Assembly (NCBI GenBank): GCA_963700305.1
Contig: CAVOXB010000011.1
Coordinates: forward strand, 754,211-818,210
Direction: 5' to 3'
From: Desulfomonile sp963700305
Lineage (GTDB): Bacteria; Desulfobacterota; Desulfomonilia; Desulfomonilales; Desulfomonilaceae
DNA length: 64,000 nucleotides
Position 1 is the stretch's first letter. Every line of letters begins with the position of its first letter. Position numbers and translations under genes: made by a program. Below the pieces are notes generated by a model, which searched no databases, was not told the origin of the DNA, and worked only from the letters and a program-made list of their open reading frames with translations. Positions 46,385 to 56,707 of this stretch are shown here, piece by piece.

Positions 46385-46409
46385 TAATCCGAGTTCATCT
46401 TGTCTCTGC

Positions 46410-46658
46410 TTAGCCATGCGGCGGGGGATCGTCGCCTCTCTTGGGAGGCGGCGGGTCATCCGCTCTTTTGTGCGGAGGAGGATCATCATTCTTCCCCTGA
46501 AGAATCGGAATTTCAGACGAAGGATGAAAATTCTGGGCAAGGTATGTGACACCCGCACCGTCGCCGTTGTAGGCATAATTCAAAGCCCACGCGGGCGACT
46601 GTGCGACGACCAGAGCCAAAATCATAGCCAATCCAGCTATCAATTCACTTCGGGGCAT
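46410..46658 (-). CDS. small secreted protein with DDPPP repeats
   Basis: 82 residues. AGAGGTG precedes ATG 46658. A signal peptide (LIAGLAMILALVVAQSPAWA) is followed by a short region (LNYAYNGDGAGVTYLAQNFH) and a C-terminal tail with three DDPPP units (DDPPPHKRA, DDPPPPKRG, DDPPPHG). The acidic-proline tail recalls cell-surface linkers. No family recognised. Confidence 0.65.
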   Translation of the reverse strand: MPRSELIAGLAMILALVVAQSPAWALNYAYNGDGAGVTYLAQNFHPSSEIPILQGKNDDPPPHKRADDPPPPKRGDDPPPHG

Positions 46659-46954
46659 GACGCACCTCTCTATCGACCGAATTAGGATATTTGTTTCTGC
46701 TCATTGGGATGCTCCCGCTGTGCGAGAGATTCAAAAATTCCGGTACGTTAGAAAAAGCGAGTTGTCCGGGCTCGTGGCGAATGATACCTGCGAGCTCCTA
46801 CCAAGAGAGAATCCGCATGATGCACTTTGTGGCGGCCACCGCAGCATGAGTGAAGCGAGAAACGTTGATGGATGATGAATCGCTGCTCCATGGTTGGCAT
46901 CAAATAGTCCAGAAGCAAACCGCTGAGTGACCTGTACGATTTGAGGAGGCCAAC

Positions 46955-47747
46955 ATGAAAAGAGCTCTATTGTTACTTGCTGTTGTTTTGTGGCCTGTCA
47001 TGGCATTCGCTGAACTCCAAACGCAACCGGTGGATTACCGCGATGGAGCTACGGTGCTGGAAGGCTACCTCGCAGTTAAGAAAGGTATCGAGGGAAAACA
47101 ACCGGGGGTGCTGATCGTTCCCGATTGGATGGGGGTGAGAAAACCTGTACGCGGACATCGCCGACAGACTTGCCGACATGGGCTATGTGGCTTTTGCCGC
47201 GGACATTTATGGCAAGGGTGTACGACCCGCAAACAACCAGGAAGCCTCGGCAGAAGCCACCAAATATAAGACAGACCGGAAATTGCTCAGACAAAGAGTC
47301 TTAGCGGGGCTCGATGAACTCAAAAAGAACCCAAACGTCGACCATAATCGCATTGCAGCTATTGGTTACTGTTTCGGCGGAACCACCGTGTTGGAGCTTG
47401 CCCGAAGTGGAGCGCCCGTAGCTGGTGTGGTCTCCTTCCACGGCGGGCTGGACAGCCCCGCTCCGGAGGATGGCAAAAATATCAAAGCCAAAGTCCTTGC
47501 ACTCCATGGAGCGGACGATCCCTTTGTCAAAGCCCCGGATATAGTTGCCTTCCAGGAAGAACTCCGAAAAGGGAACGTGGATTGGCAAATGATATACTAT
47601 GGCGATGCCGTCCACTCGTTCACTCAACCCCAAGCGGGCACCGACAAATCCAAAGGGAATGCTTACAACGAGAAGGCCGCAAAGAGGTCTTGGGAAGCCA
47701 TGAAGCAGTTTTTCCGCTATATTTTTGAGGAAAAGGCAATGAAGTGA
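46955..47747 (+). CDS. exported dienelactone hydrolase family protein, one frameshift
   Basis: About 264 residues. Signal peptide RALLLLAVVLWPVMAFA; α/β-hydrolase of the DLH family: GVLIVPDWMG, AADIYGKGVRP, nucleophile Cys in IGYCFGG, Asp in LHGADDPF, His in DAVHSFTQP. The frame breaks near 47140, where DWMGV should continue ADIADRLADMGYVAF. The cytoplasmic enzyme opens dienelactones in chloroaromatic degradation; exported relatives have uncertain substrates. GAGGAG stands 8 bases before ATG 46955. It stands alone. The break is probably a sequencing error. Confidence 0.88.
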
Positions 47748-48168
47748 TAGTGCAAGATTAGATATTCCGTACCAACGGCAGCACTTATTCCAAGCTTCCT
47801 CAAGAGACCTGCGCAGGGAATGGTGTTTCCTTGGTGGTTGAGACTTTCCCGCACGTGTGACCAACGCTTTTCTTGGATCAGGCTGCGGCATTGCGCCGAA
47901 GCGCAGGAAATGGGCAAGAACTGACATTGTCTCAGGCTTTGTCCTTAGCATAGAAAGCCTGTAGTCTTTTTCTCGGTTTACTAAAATATAGTAGTTAAGA
48001 CCTTTTCTGACTTTTCTCCTTCTAAATTCCTGGCGTATAGCAGGAATCAGATAAAATCTTAACTATTACAACGCCCGCGATTTTGGCCCTTGCCTCAGTC
48101 CAGCGCGATTCCAAAATTGATCATTTGTTATGGAAAGGCAGTGTCTCAAGAAACACGTTGGTTTGACC
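47748..48168. other. non-coding stretch between convergent genes
   Basis: 421 bases between the dienelactone hydrolase gene and the end of the PEP/LamG locus. It is AT-rich around 47960-48060. No gene, repeat or clear hairpin was seen. Confidence 0.45.
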
Positions 48169-51100
48169 TTATTCCACTCTCAGGGAATCGAATTCCGTTA
48201 CCGAATCCGCCTTGGTCCATAGTCCGAGATATCCCTCCATGGTTCGACTCGCTTCATAGTCGATGAGCAACTCGCTATCAAGATAGGCTTGCACATGCGA
48301 GCCGGCGATCTTCTACCCTCAGATGGTACCATCTATTTGAAGCAACAGGAATATCCACTGTGGCAAGCTGGAATCTTTTCGAGTGTCTGAATTCGAATAG
48401 GATGGCGTTGTTCTCAAGCGCATTGATTCTGAAGACGAAGTAGTTGCCCACGTCTCGGGTGCCGAACGCAATGCCGCCCGCCTGATCAATGAGACCGGTG
48501 CGAAGCCTAACCCTCACGCTTGCCACGCCCTCATCATTGAGCAGACTTCCTTTTCTAACAACCAGTGGGAAATAGTAATAGGCTCCTATGTTGTCCAGAA
48601 ATTCTTGGTACCGGCTGCCTACGAATCTTCCCATCAGTCCGGCGGCACGAGAGGATACCCACGTGGCGTACTGTAGATCCGTCTGAGAGGCATACCGTGC
48701 GTCCATCCGATTCCGCCTGCCTCCAATGGCCCGTACTGATGTAGAAATCGGGCGGTTCATCAGGCCGCTTTCTTTCCAGGAAATTATAGTCCTCCTTGAA
48801 AAAGGACTCGATCAGTTGAGGGATCTCTTCTTGATTGGCGATTCCCATGTCCATAAGTCTGCTGGACCCCAGCAACCTTCCCAATTGGTCCAGGGCAGCC
48901 TCCATAGCCACCGGTCGATGCGTCCGAGCGATGCCTCGATGAGATCACCCTTGACCTGAACAGTAAAACCCAGCCGCTGGAGGACTTCTCCGAGGAATCG
49001 GATTCGTAGCGACTTGCCGTAATACGATCCAACCCCTCCTGCAAATTGAAGGGTCACGTAGTTTTGGTTAGGGTCTTCGCCGCACAGTGAGTCCACAGTC
49101 GCAAAATGATACCCGAAGCGTGCATTGAAATTCATGTAGTCGTCAGATATAAGAGCGTAGCTCGGACTGCCCGAGGACATCTCCCGTCTGCGGCCCGGCA
49201 CCCCCGGCAACGAGGTCCATCAGATTCCGTGCACTGATACCAATGGTCGCTTTCCAGTTTATTCCCGGGTGATACAGGCCCCGCAGGATGGCCGCAAAGG
49301 GGACAGATGTTATGCTTTGGGCATCAGGTGTCGCCCCGGCCGCAACGTCCCCGCGTAGTCCCCCTCCGAGATCTATGAGATAGAGCCACAAAGGGATGCT
49401 CAGTTTCATCTTGAGGGCTCCTGACACCCGTTCAGCCACGTCTCCATACCCGAACATTTCCCGCATGGCCTGCTCATGGGTAAATCGAATGATGTCGTGG
49501 ATGGTTCGACACCCTTCCGGAGAGAACTCAGCGGCCTCTGGATCGGTCAGGTTCAAAGGCGAGATACTGTCCAAGACCGCCTGCATCTTCAGGTGCGTGG
49601 GGCTTGCGAAGATGGGGCGTTTTACCTGGCGCACGGATTGCAAAGGTCTTCTACCACTCCTCTATAGACCCTGGATTGGCTGGCCCATAACGTAATATCC
49701 TCGCCATCGACGAGTTTCGATGTGGCACATTTAGTATCAAAGAGAGCAGGAACACCGAACTCCCTGGCAACCGAAGCAAGGTGACTGGTGATACTGCCGA
49801 CATCTGTGACGATACCCTTGACTCTTGCGATGACTTTCGCATGTTGCGGAGAAGCCGCATGGGTAACTAGGATCGCGTCTCCTTCCAGGCGCTTTGCGTA
49901 ATCTGAATCTTCACCGGCCTTGAGAAGGAGGACTTTCCCCACGACTGCTCCTCCGGATACGCACTTTCCTCCCTCAATCAGCACCTCATGGCTGGGGTAA
50001 TCGAGTGCCGTTTCCTGCGCTGACGGTTCGTCTTCTTTGTACAGGAGTAGAGGACGGGACTGGAGTATGTACAATTGCGCGGATTGGTCCACAGCCCATT
50101 CGATGTCAAGGGGGCGGCCAAAATGATTCTCCAGAATTCTACCGCAATCCCAGAGTTTCTAAGAATCGCATGTCCGCCGTTTTCTCCCGTCTCAGAAGGG
50201 GTGCGATGACAAAGCCGGAGCAAGCTGTGCAACGGACTCCTCCTCCACTATCGAAAACCTGTCTTTGTCCAGCAGATACGTCGCGTGTGCAGAGGCTTCC
50301 CCACCCACGAGAGCTTCCCCGAGGCCTTTAACGGCATTGATCTTCATCCGCCGCACATCTCCGGAAACCGGGTCCGCCGTATAAAGTACCCCACTTTCCC
50401 ATGCGTCCACCATAGCCAAAACCAAGACGCACATTGGCGTTTCCCTGTCATCAAGGCCGTGAAAAAGACGATAAGAGAGTGCAGATGCCGAATATTTGCT
50501 CGCTACCACGGTCTTGTACGCTTCAACAAGATTGTCTCCGGTCACGTTCAGGACTGACGTATACTGTCCGGCGAAAGAGGTTTCGCTGTCTTCACCGACC
50601 GCACTGCTGCGTACCGCGACCATAACCCCTGAAAGGGTTCTCTTTCAAGCTCTTCGTATTCCCGAACCAGCTCCCTTCTAATTGAATCAGGAACCTCCGT
50701 TTCCATGATGCGAGACTGGATGCGTTGTCCGGTAGCCTCCAGCGTATCAAGACTGTCCGGGTCGATCTCTGCCAAAGCGGCCTCGATCTCTCCAGCAAGT
50801 CCTGTTTCTCGGACAAAGCGCTCATAGGCGGCAGAGGTGACTGCAAATCCTTCGGGAACCGCTAGGCCCAACTCTCGCTTGATGATGGCTATATTTGCAG
50901 CTTTTGCTCCAACGGCTCTGAGATGTTCGGAATTGACCTCTTCCAGAGAAAGGATCAGGCTGTCGGTTATCGAGGAAAATTTCGGTGCGAGCTCATCCCG
51001 GACGGTGCGCCGAATTCCGGCCAAGACATGCGATAGCATTTCGGTATTCTTTACCGGACAAGCCCTGGAGGCAGCGGATAATTGCGTGCACCTCGGAATA

Positions 51101-51311
51101 GAGGTCATCACAATGGCTCTTGATCTGTTGAACCGTGAATGGCTGGTTCGCGTAATAGGTCTCGCTCAAGATCCGCCAGGAGCGTTAGAGCCCTGCGGTT
51201 GTGGTCGAGGAGTTCTTTGAAAAAGCTATGCTTTCCGGTGTACTTCGGCCCCACATCTCGCGACGGGGCATCAACACCGCCTTCCAAAGGAGATTTCAGA
51301 GATTTTTCCAT
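48169..51311 (-). pseudogene. PEP-synthase-like (PPDK-type) protein with C-terminal LamG-like domain, broken by many frameshifts
   Basis: One protein of ~1,000 residues can be followed through at least ten frame changes. From ATG 51311 (AGGTAAG upstream): KHSFFKELLDHNRRALTLLADLE; the ATP-grasp domain of PEP synthase/PPDK (GAKAANIAIIKRELG, VPEGFAVTSAAYERF, VAVRSSAVGEDSETSFAGQY, DPVSGD); the swivelling domain with phospho-His (ITSHLASVAREFGVPALF); an unrecognised domain (LTDPEAAEFSPEGCRTIHDI, MNFNARFGYHFATVDS); and a LamG-like β-sandwich (QAGGIAFGTRDVGNYFVFRI, ELLIDYEASRTMEGYLGLWT). The PEP-synthase C-terminal PEP-binding barrel is absent. Breaks lie near 51150, 51030, 50620, 50215, 50155, 50112, 49650, 49200, 48905, 48700 and 48305. 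That density suggests a pseudogene, or local poor sequence. Confidence 0.72.
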
Positions 51312-51429
51312 GGTAACTTACCTGTAGCCTTTTGCGAGGTAGCAAGCGACGAATGTTTCAGTGGTCCGAAAGGGCGACAAAGCCTGTTTTAATCAGCACG
51401 TCGTAGCGCTGTGTTTTTCCCGATTCGTC

Positions 51430-52857
51430 CTACCCGACGAACATCTTGATAACGTGATACGCCACCCCAAGGGCCGCACACCCCGCAATGGTGGAGATCA
51501 TTCCGATCTTGAAGCGAAAGAGAGCCAGCAGCGCCACAACGGCAATGCAAAGCGAAGGCATGTTGATGGTGTCCAAGACAGGGATCTGCAAATGAGCCCC
51601 AAGAATATACACGTCCCGAAGCGACCCAAAGATGGTGTTCAGAGCGAACCAGACCGCCAGATTGAGGACGACCCCTACGACGGCTGCGGTGATGGAAGAC
51701 ATTGCCGTTTTAAGCGATCTGTTTCCCCGCAGCGCCTCTATGTAAGGCGCACCGAGGAATATGAAGAGGAAGCACGGGACGAAGGTCACCCAGACGGTAA
51801 GCCCTGATCCCAATACTCCGGCGAGCATGGGATCAAGTCCGCCGGGGTTTCGGTATGCCCCCAAAAAACCGACAAATTGCAGGACCAGGATGAGAGGCCC
51901 AGGGGTGGTCTCTGCCAGGCCCAGGCCGTCCAACATTTCACCCGGTTTCATCCAGCCATAGAAATCGACCGCCTGCTGAGCGACGTAGGCCAAAACAGCG
52001 TAAGCTCCTCCGAAGGTCACTACAGCGGTTTTGCTGAAGAAGATCGCCTCCTGAAAATAGACGTTCTGTGATCCGAGATAGAGGAAGATCAGGAGTATCG
52101 GACCCAACCACAGCACCGACCAGACAAGCAGGACCCTCATAGACCGCACGAGGGAGGGACGGACATGCTCCAGGTTTCCTCTATCCAAGAGGATATCTAT
52201 AGCAGGTCCATCGCATGTCAATTGACCGTTTGTGTCCGGCTGAGACACAGCGAAGGCGTCGGGTCGGAAACGGCCTCCCAGGAAGCCGATGACCGCGGCA
52301 GACAGCACGATGACGGGAAACGGCACGTCATAAAAGAAGATCCCCACAAACGCCACCCCGGCCAATGTGATCATCAGCCTGTTTTTCAGGGCCCGTTTTC
52401 CGATCCGGAGGACGGCTTCGAGGACGATTGCCAATACGGCCGGTTTGAGACCAAAGAAGAGCCATTGCACTACACTCAGGTTCTGATAACCGGCATACAG
52501 GATGCTCAACACGAGCATGAAAAAGAAAACCGGGTAGTACAAACAGTGTCCCTGCTACAATCCCTCCCTTGGTCTTGTGGAGTAGCCATCCGATATAGGT
52601 CGCCAACTGCTGCGCTTCAGGTCCCGGGAGAAGCATGCAGTAATTGAGCGCGTGGAGAAAGCGCTCTTCACTGATCCAACGCCTCTCTTCCACCAAGTAA
52701 CGGTGCATCACCGCTATCTGGGCAGCCGGGCCGCCAAAGCTGTTGAGTGCTACCCGGACCCATACCCAAAAGGCCTCCCGGAACGTGACCATTTTCAGTG
52801 GGACACCTTCACAGACCGGTTCAGCGCGGGGGTCTTCCTTTTGTCTTCCTCTTCCAC
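51430..52857 (-). CDS. chrA: chromate transporter ChrA, two frameshifts
   Basis: Two-domain CHR-family efflux protein of ~470 residues with about ten helices. First half: REAFWVWVRVALNSFGGPA, MLLPGPEAQQLATYIGWLL. Second half: AIFFSKTAVVTFGGAYAVLA, GLAETTPGPLILVLQFVGF. These are the family's paired FGGP/PGP motifs. GTG 52857 is taken because AGGAG lies 8 bases before it. Breaks: near 52798 (just before MVTFREAF) and in a T-run near 52530 (PGF continues as FFMLVLSILYAGY). It exports chromate from the cytoplasm. It follows the ChrB C-domain, rhodanese and MFS genes on the same strand. Confidence 0.88.
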
Positions 52858-52907
52858 GTCATATCTCCTTGACTCAGAACCGAATTGCTGCCCTTTCTTC
52901 ATAGGGA

Positions 52908-53344
52908 CTATTTCATCTTGTCCTTACACCACGCATAAAGGGCATCGTAAAGGGGGAACTCGAGCTCCATCTTCTTGTAATCGTCGGGCCCATGAAGGAG
53001 AGAAAAACCATGGGCTATAGCTTTCAGGCCGGCCCCTTCCGGTGAGCTGGCCAGATCAGCGGACACATCTGCAGCATGGATGATCTTTGCCATACGGGCA
53101 AGGGCCGAGTTGTCCGTAAGGCCATATTTGGCTATGATGCTTTCAAAAGAGCACCATCCATCCGCGTGGCCTAGTTCTACCCCGGCAACATCAAAAGGAA
53201 TAGCCCCCTGGATTGTCGGCTTCTGAAAGCACCCGATCTTTGGGGACGAACAGAGAACTCTGCGTCCTTGTCGATGAAGCGCTTTATCAGCCATGGGCAT
53301 GCGATGCGGTCGACTTTCGCGTTCTCGCGGGTAATCCATTTCAT
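52908..53344 (-). CDS. stand-alone ChrB C-terminal domain protein, frameshifted
   Basis: About 145 residues. ATG 53344 (MKWITRENAKVDRIACPWLI) follows GGAGGA and opens directly with the domain motif that the full ChrB at 55432 carries near its middle (GVYVDRIACAWLISRFIDP). The N-terminal third needs two frame changes (near 53240 and 53190) to reach GAIPFDVAGVELGHADGWCS and then LARMAKIIHAADVSAD, GLKAIAHGFSLLHG, YDALYAWCKDKMK. The domain is linked to chromate resistance; its activity is not settled. It lies between rhodanese and chrA in one operon. Confidence 0.8.
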
Positions 53345-53347
53345 TCT

Positions 53348-53668
53348 TCATTCCTCCACGGGTTCGCCGAGTTCAACCCATGCCTTGATTCCGCCTTGGA
53401 GGAACTTGACGTTTTGATGTTGTTGCTGAAGACGGTCAGCTATTCCTTGGCTTACGGAACCCCCTTTGACGCAGTACACCACAACTGCTCTGTCCTGAGG
53501 TAGTTCAGCAATCCATTCGTCGGCTTTTTCCGGATCAAGCCAGGCAGCGGTTTCGATTTTCTTTGGAGCAGCCTCGAAGTCGGCTTTTCTTCGTACATCA
53601 AAGAGAGCCGGTTGCCGGTCGCCGCCCATGAGGGCTTTCAGTTCCTCGGTAGTTATAGAATCGGCCAT
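53348..53668 (-). CDS. rhodanese-like sulfurtransferase domain protein
   Basis: Single-domain rhodanese of 106 residues: CH2-type strand LFDVRRKADF, active-site loop VVVYCVKGGSVSQGIA (Cys66), FLQGGIKAWVELG. It transfers sulfane sulfur or binds oxyanions. GGAG precedes ATG 53668. It overlaps the leader of the downstream ChrB-domain gene and follows the MFS gene by 68 bases. Rhodaneses often accompany chromate- and arsenate-resistance genes. Confidence 0.9.
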   Translation of the reverse strand: MADSITTEELKALMGGDRQPALFDVRRKADFEAAPKKIETAAWLDPEKADEWIAELPQDRAVVVYCVKGGSVSQGIADRLQQQHQNVKFLQGGIKAWVELGEPVEE

Positions 53669-53736
53669 CTTCACGTCTCCTCTTTTTGAAGAATTGAACC
53701 AAACGCTCCGTAGCACGAAAAAACTCTCCGGGCCTG

Positions 53737-54990
53737 TTACATGGCCCGTATGGGATCAGGCTTTTCCTCCAGATCCTTCCCGTAGATCGCGAATCCAATG
53801 GTGCCCAGCACGCCAAAAGCGAACCCCACCAAGAAATTGGTTTCCGGGCTGATCTCCCAGAGCAGAGCGCCGCCGAAGGCAGCTATGGAGCCGATCACGT
53901 CTCGAATCAGGTAATACAGGCCGAACATGCCTGCCTTGCAGGAGTCGGGAGCGAGATCCATGATCAAAGCCTTGCGAGTTGGCTCTCCGAATTCCTTGAG
54001 TCCCCTCACTATGAAGGCCAGGAGTAACCACTCGAAGCTCCTGCAGTACATGAGCACCAGGGGGAAAAGGGTGAAAAAGCCAAATGTGATAAGGATATAG
54101 GGTTTCTTGGTTCCCTTATCGGCCAGATAGGCCACAGGAATATACACCAGCACTGCCGTAGCCATTTCGATGCTGGTGAGGAGCCCGAACTGGACTGCGG
54201 TCACAGGCTCTGCGACGACCTTCATGCACCAGACGACCACGAAGGCATACGGGATCTGCTCGCAGAACCGTATCAGAATATCAGTCACCAGCAACCCCCG
54301 CATCTGGGGGCTCATCAATTTAAACATCTTCAAGGGATTTTTCTCAGGCACGAGTTCGCACTCGTTGGTAGGATCGGATTTCCCCCTGTCTTCAATTAGG
54401 ATCTGCTGAAGAATTAGGGCCACCCCGGCCAACACCAGTGCTGCTATAAACGCGATCCGGACCCCTTCACGCTCTCCCCAAGCGCTAATACAAAGGCCTC
54501 CGAGAATGGGGCCCAAGGCCATGGGAATACGGCGCACCAGAGAGTGCATGGTCACGCCCATGGTGCGCTTGTTGTGAGGGAGTACCTGGTACATCAAACT
54601 CATGGTGGCAGGGAGAGATATTGCAGACCACGAAATGAACAACACTGCACCGATCAAGACCGCCTGCCAGGTGGGCACGAAAATCACGATGGCAAACCCA
54701 GTCATGGCCACGAGATTGAACACCACCAGCGCTTTCTTGCCTCCGATCCGGTCCGACAGATAGCCTCCGGGAAACGAGTAAAGTGCGGACAACAGATTGT
54801 CCATGGCGTTCAAGAAACCAATGGACAGAGCACCTCCCCCAAGGGCCATCATGTAGATGGGCAGGAACCGCTCGGCCATACGTTCGCCCATCCCCACGAG
54901 GATCACGATAGAGAGCACTCCTACCGTGCTGCGCTGCAACGCCAGGAAACCGGGGAGACGCCCAATGTGCGTCCGAACTGAGTTAGCCAT
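53737..54990 (-). CDS. major facilitator superfamily transporter
   Basis: 417 residues, about 12 membrane helices in two halves. MFS motifs: LLSALYSFPGGYLSDRIGGKKALV (motif A form GGYLSDRIGGKK) and the second-half copy IPVAYLADKGTKKP. ATG 54990 is taken because GGGAGGATCTC precedes it. Second gene of the leftward chromate cluster. Similar MFS genes flank chrA/chrB in other bacteria, but the substrate is unproven. Inner membrane. Confidence 0.9.
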   Translation of the reverse strand: MANSVRTHIGRLPGFLALQRSTVGVLSIVILVGMGERMAERFLPIYMMALGGGALSIGFLNAMDNLLSALYSFPGGYLSDRIGGKKALVVFNLVAMTGFAIVIFVPTWQAVLIGAVLFISWSAISLPATMSLMYQVLPHNKRTMGVTMHSLVRRIPMALGPILGGLCISAWGEREGVRIAFIAALVLAGVALILQQILIEDRGKSDPTNECELVPEKNPLKMFKLMSPQMRGLLVTDILIRFCEQIPYAFVVVWCMKVVAEPVTAVQFGLLTSIEMATAVLVYIPVAYLADKGTKKPYILITFGFFTLFPLVLMYCRSFEWLLLAFIVRGLKEFGEPTRKALIMDLAPDSCKAGMFGLYYLIRDVIGSIAAFGGALLWEISPETNFLVGFAFGVLGTIGFAIYGKDLEEKPDPIRAM

Positions 54991-55069
54991 GAGATCCTCC
55001 CAAGAGACTACGACCGTGACCATCAAATTTCAGAATCCCCGCGGAAGACTGAGGCCTCCGAGGTCAGTG

Positions 55070-55258
55070 CTACGGCACAGGCAGCTCGTGATCTTTGCAG
55101 AAAGGAGCCTCTCCAACCACTGGAATTTGGCATACGCGACATAATACCCGTCTCACGCGGTCTTCGATGTGCGCGCGTGGACCCGCTGCCCGTGCTTCCT
55201 TTGATCCCGCCGGTGCGGTTTCCTCAATCTGCCCCCTCTTTTCGTTTCTATCGGACAT
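55070..55258 (-). CDS. small Cys-containing protein, first gene of the chromate operon
   Basis: 62 residues from ATG 55258, preceded by GAGGAGGTATTCGTC. A charged N-terminal half (MSDRNEKRGQIEETAPAGSK) is followed by CRVCQIPVVGEAPFCKDH, a possible small zinc or Fe-S site (three Cys, one His). No family recognised. It lies first after the leftward promoter at 55382-55410. Confidence 0.65.
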   Translation of the reverse strand: MSDRNEKRGQIEETAPAGSKEARAAGPRAHIEDRVRRVLCRVCQIPVVGEAPFCKDHELPVP

Positions 55259-55372
55259 GACGAATACCTCCTCTTTGATTGTCCTCAGGTGGACTCGCCC
55301 ATTCAGTCTTCGGTTCCGCAGAGCCTCTGTCGGCTTTGCGACTGAGGATTTTTCCATCAACCCATGCGACCT

Positions 55373-55411
55373 CTTGACATCAAGATACAACTGCATCATC
55401 ATCATGTCAAG
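55373..55411 (-). promoter_or_regulatory. sigma70-type promoter and inverted repeat between chromate gene sets
   Basis: Reading leftward, TTGACA (plus strand 55405-55410) and TATCTT (55382-55387) are 17 bases apart, a good promoter for the small Cys/MFS/rhodanese/ChrB-domain/chrA operon. CTTGACAT (55373-55380) and ATGTCAAG (55404-55411) are 8-base inverted arms, a possible operator for ChrB, whose gene starts 21 bases away on the other strand. Confidence 0.55.
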
Positions 55412-55431
55412 TGTTGCAACGAGGTGTGACG

Positions 55432-56412
55432 ATGACCGAATGCTTTGACGGAAAATGGCTGCTTCTCATCCACCAGATTCCCCCGAAGCCCGGCTACCTA
55501 AGGGTCAAGATTTGGAGGAGGCTGCAGGCCCTTGGCGCTGTAGCCATAAAGAACTCCGTGTACGTCATTCCCAGGAACGAACAGACCCTTGAGGATTTTC
55601 AATGGCTTCTCAGGGAAATAGTGCAGGCAGGAGCTGAGGCTTCGATCTGTGCGGCGAGTTTTGTCGAGGGATTGACGGACGACCAGGTGGAAGGTCTTTT
55701 CCGGACAGCGCGTGACGCGGATTATGGACAGATTGCCGACGAGGCCAAGGTCGTCCTCGACACCGCTCCACCTGGCGCGTCGATGACGGACGAGGATCGA
55801 TCCGAACTGGAAGCTGCTTTAGCGCGTCTCAAGAAAAGATTCTCGGTTGTCGCTAACCTGGACTTCTTCGGGGCCCAAGGCCGCGAGGCGGCATCGACCC
55901 TGTTGGAAAAGATTGAGTTCAGGCTCACAGAAGCATTGAGTCGCACGGACTCGGAGTCGAAACAGCTGGACACATCGGATCTCACTCAGTTCCGAGGACG
56001 TACCTGGGTGACGCGTAAAGGGGTGTACGTGGACCGGATAGCCTGCGCATGGCTCATTAGCCGCTTCATAGATCCTGAAGCTTCGTTCAGGTTCGTTTCT
56101 GAGCGAGGCTACCGTCCGAAGACTGGAGAATTGCGGTTCGACATGTTTGAAGGAGAGTTCACCCACGAAGGCGATCTCTGCAGCTTCGAGGTCCTTGTCC
56201 AGCGTTTCACCGTACATGACAAAGCCCTCGCAGAAATCGGCAAGATCGTACACGACCTCGATCTGAAGGAAACAAAATTCAGGAAACCCGAGACTGCCGG
56301 ACTCTCGGCTTTGCTCGACGGAATCGTGGCCTCCCGCAAGCCTGATGAGGCTCGGTTGGATCGAGGCTCAGCTCTGTTCGACGACCTCTACGAATATTTT
56401 CGTAGAAAGTGA
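55432..56412 (+). CDS. chrB: chromate resistance protein ChrB (regulator)
   Basis: 326 residues, normal for ChrB. The N-terminal winged-helix part (WLLLIHQIPPKPGYLRVKIW, RLQALGAVAIKNSVYVIPRN) is followed by a middle helical part and the C-terminal ChrB domain (GVYVDRIACAWLISRFIDP, MFEGEFTHEGDLCSFEVLVQ, IGKIVHDLDL). ChrB is a chromate-sensing regulator of chrA in several proteobacteria. ATG 55432 follows GAGGTG. It is divergent from the leftward operon, and the shared region holds an inverted repeat that it could bind. Confidence 0.92.
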   Translation: MTECFDGKWLLLIHQIPPKPGYLRVKIWRRLQALGAVAIKNSVYVIPRNEQTLEDFQWLLREIVQAGAEASICAASFVEGLTDDQVEGLFRTARDADYGQIADEAKVVLDTAPPGASMTDEDRSELEAALARLKKRFSVVANLDFFGAQGREAASTLLEKIEFRLTEALSRTDSESKQLDTSDLTQFRGRTWVTRKGVYVDRIACAWLISRFIDPEASFRFVSERGYRPKTGELRFDMFEGEFTHEGDLCSFEVLVQRFTVHDKALAEIGKIVHDLDLKETKFRKPETAGLSALLDGIVASRKPDEARLDRGSALFDDLYEYFRRK

Positions 56413-56432
56413 TTCCCCAGGAGGAGCACACC

Positions 56433-56615
56433 ATGCCCAGCATCGAGAAACCCGCAGAAACGAGTCGCCGTAGGACCGGCAAGGATTATTTGGAATTGCA
56501 CGAATGGATCGACAAAAACACGGAAGAGAAGGTCGAGCGGCACGACATTACCAAGATCTACGAGTACGGAAAGATGATGCAGGGCAAATACGGTCCTGAG
56601 GGCCTGCAGGAGTAA
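56433..56615 (+). CDS. small protein downstream of chrB, probably interrupted
   Basis: 60 residues from ATG 56433 after AGGAGGAGCACACC: MPSIEKPAETSRRRTGKDYL, ELHEWIDKNTEEKVERHDIT, then KIYEYGKMMQGKYGPEGLQE-stop. The frame stays sensible past the TAA (LEHIHDEASE), and another frame gives RHLKYHEEIQGFMKSRA-stop at 56688, so the intact protein may be ~85 residues with a nonsense change and a frameshift. Charged and helical, no family recognised. It begins 20 bases after chrB and is co-transcribed with it. Confidence 0.6.
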   Translation: MPSIEKPAETSRRRTGKDYLELHEWIDKNTEEKVERHDITKIYEYGKMMQGKYGPEGLQE

Positions 56616-56707
56616 CTCGAACATATCCATGACGAGGCATCTGAAATACCACGAGGAGATTCAAGGGTTCATGAAGAGCAGGGCATGACATCTCATGGAG
56701 GGAAGGA

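Noticed and set aside
47301..47951. 216-codon minus-strand open frame
   Set aside because: Antisense to the dienelactone hydrolase gene, which has a full catalytic triad.
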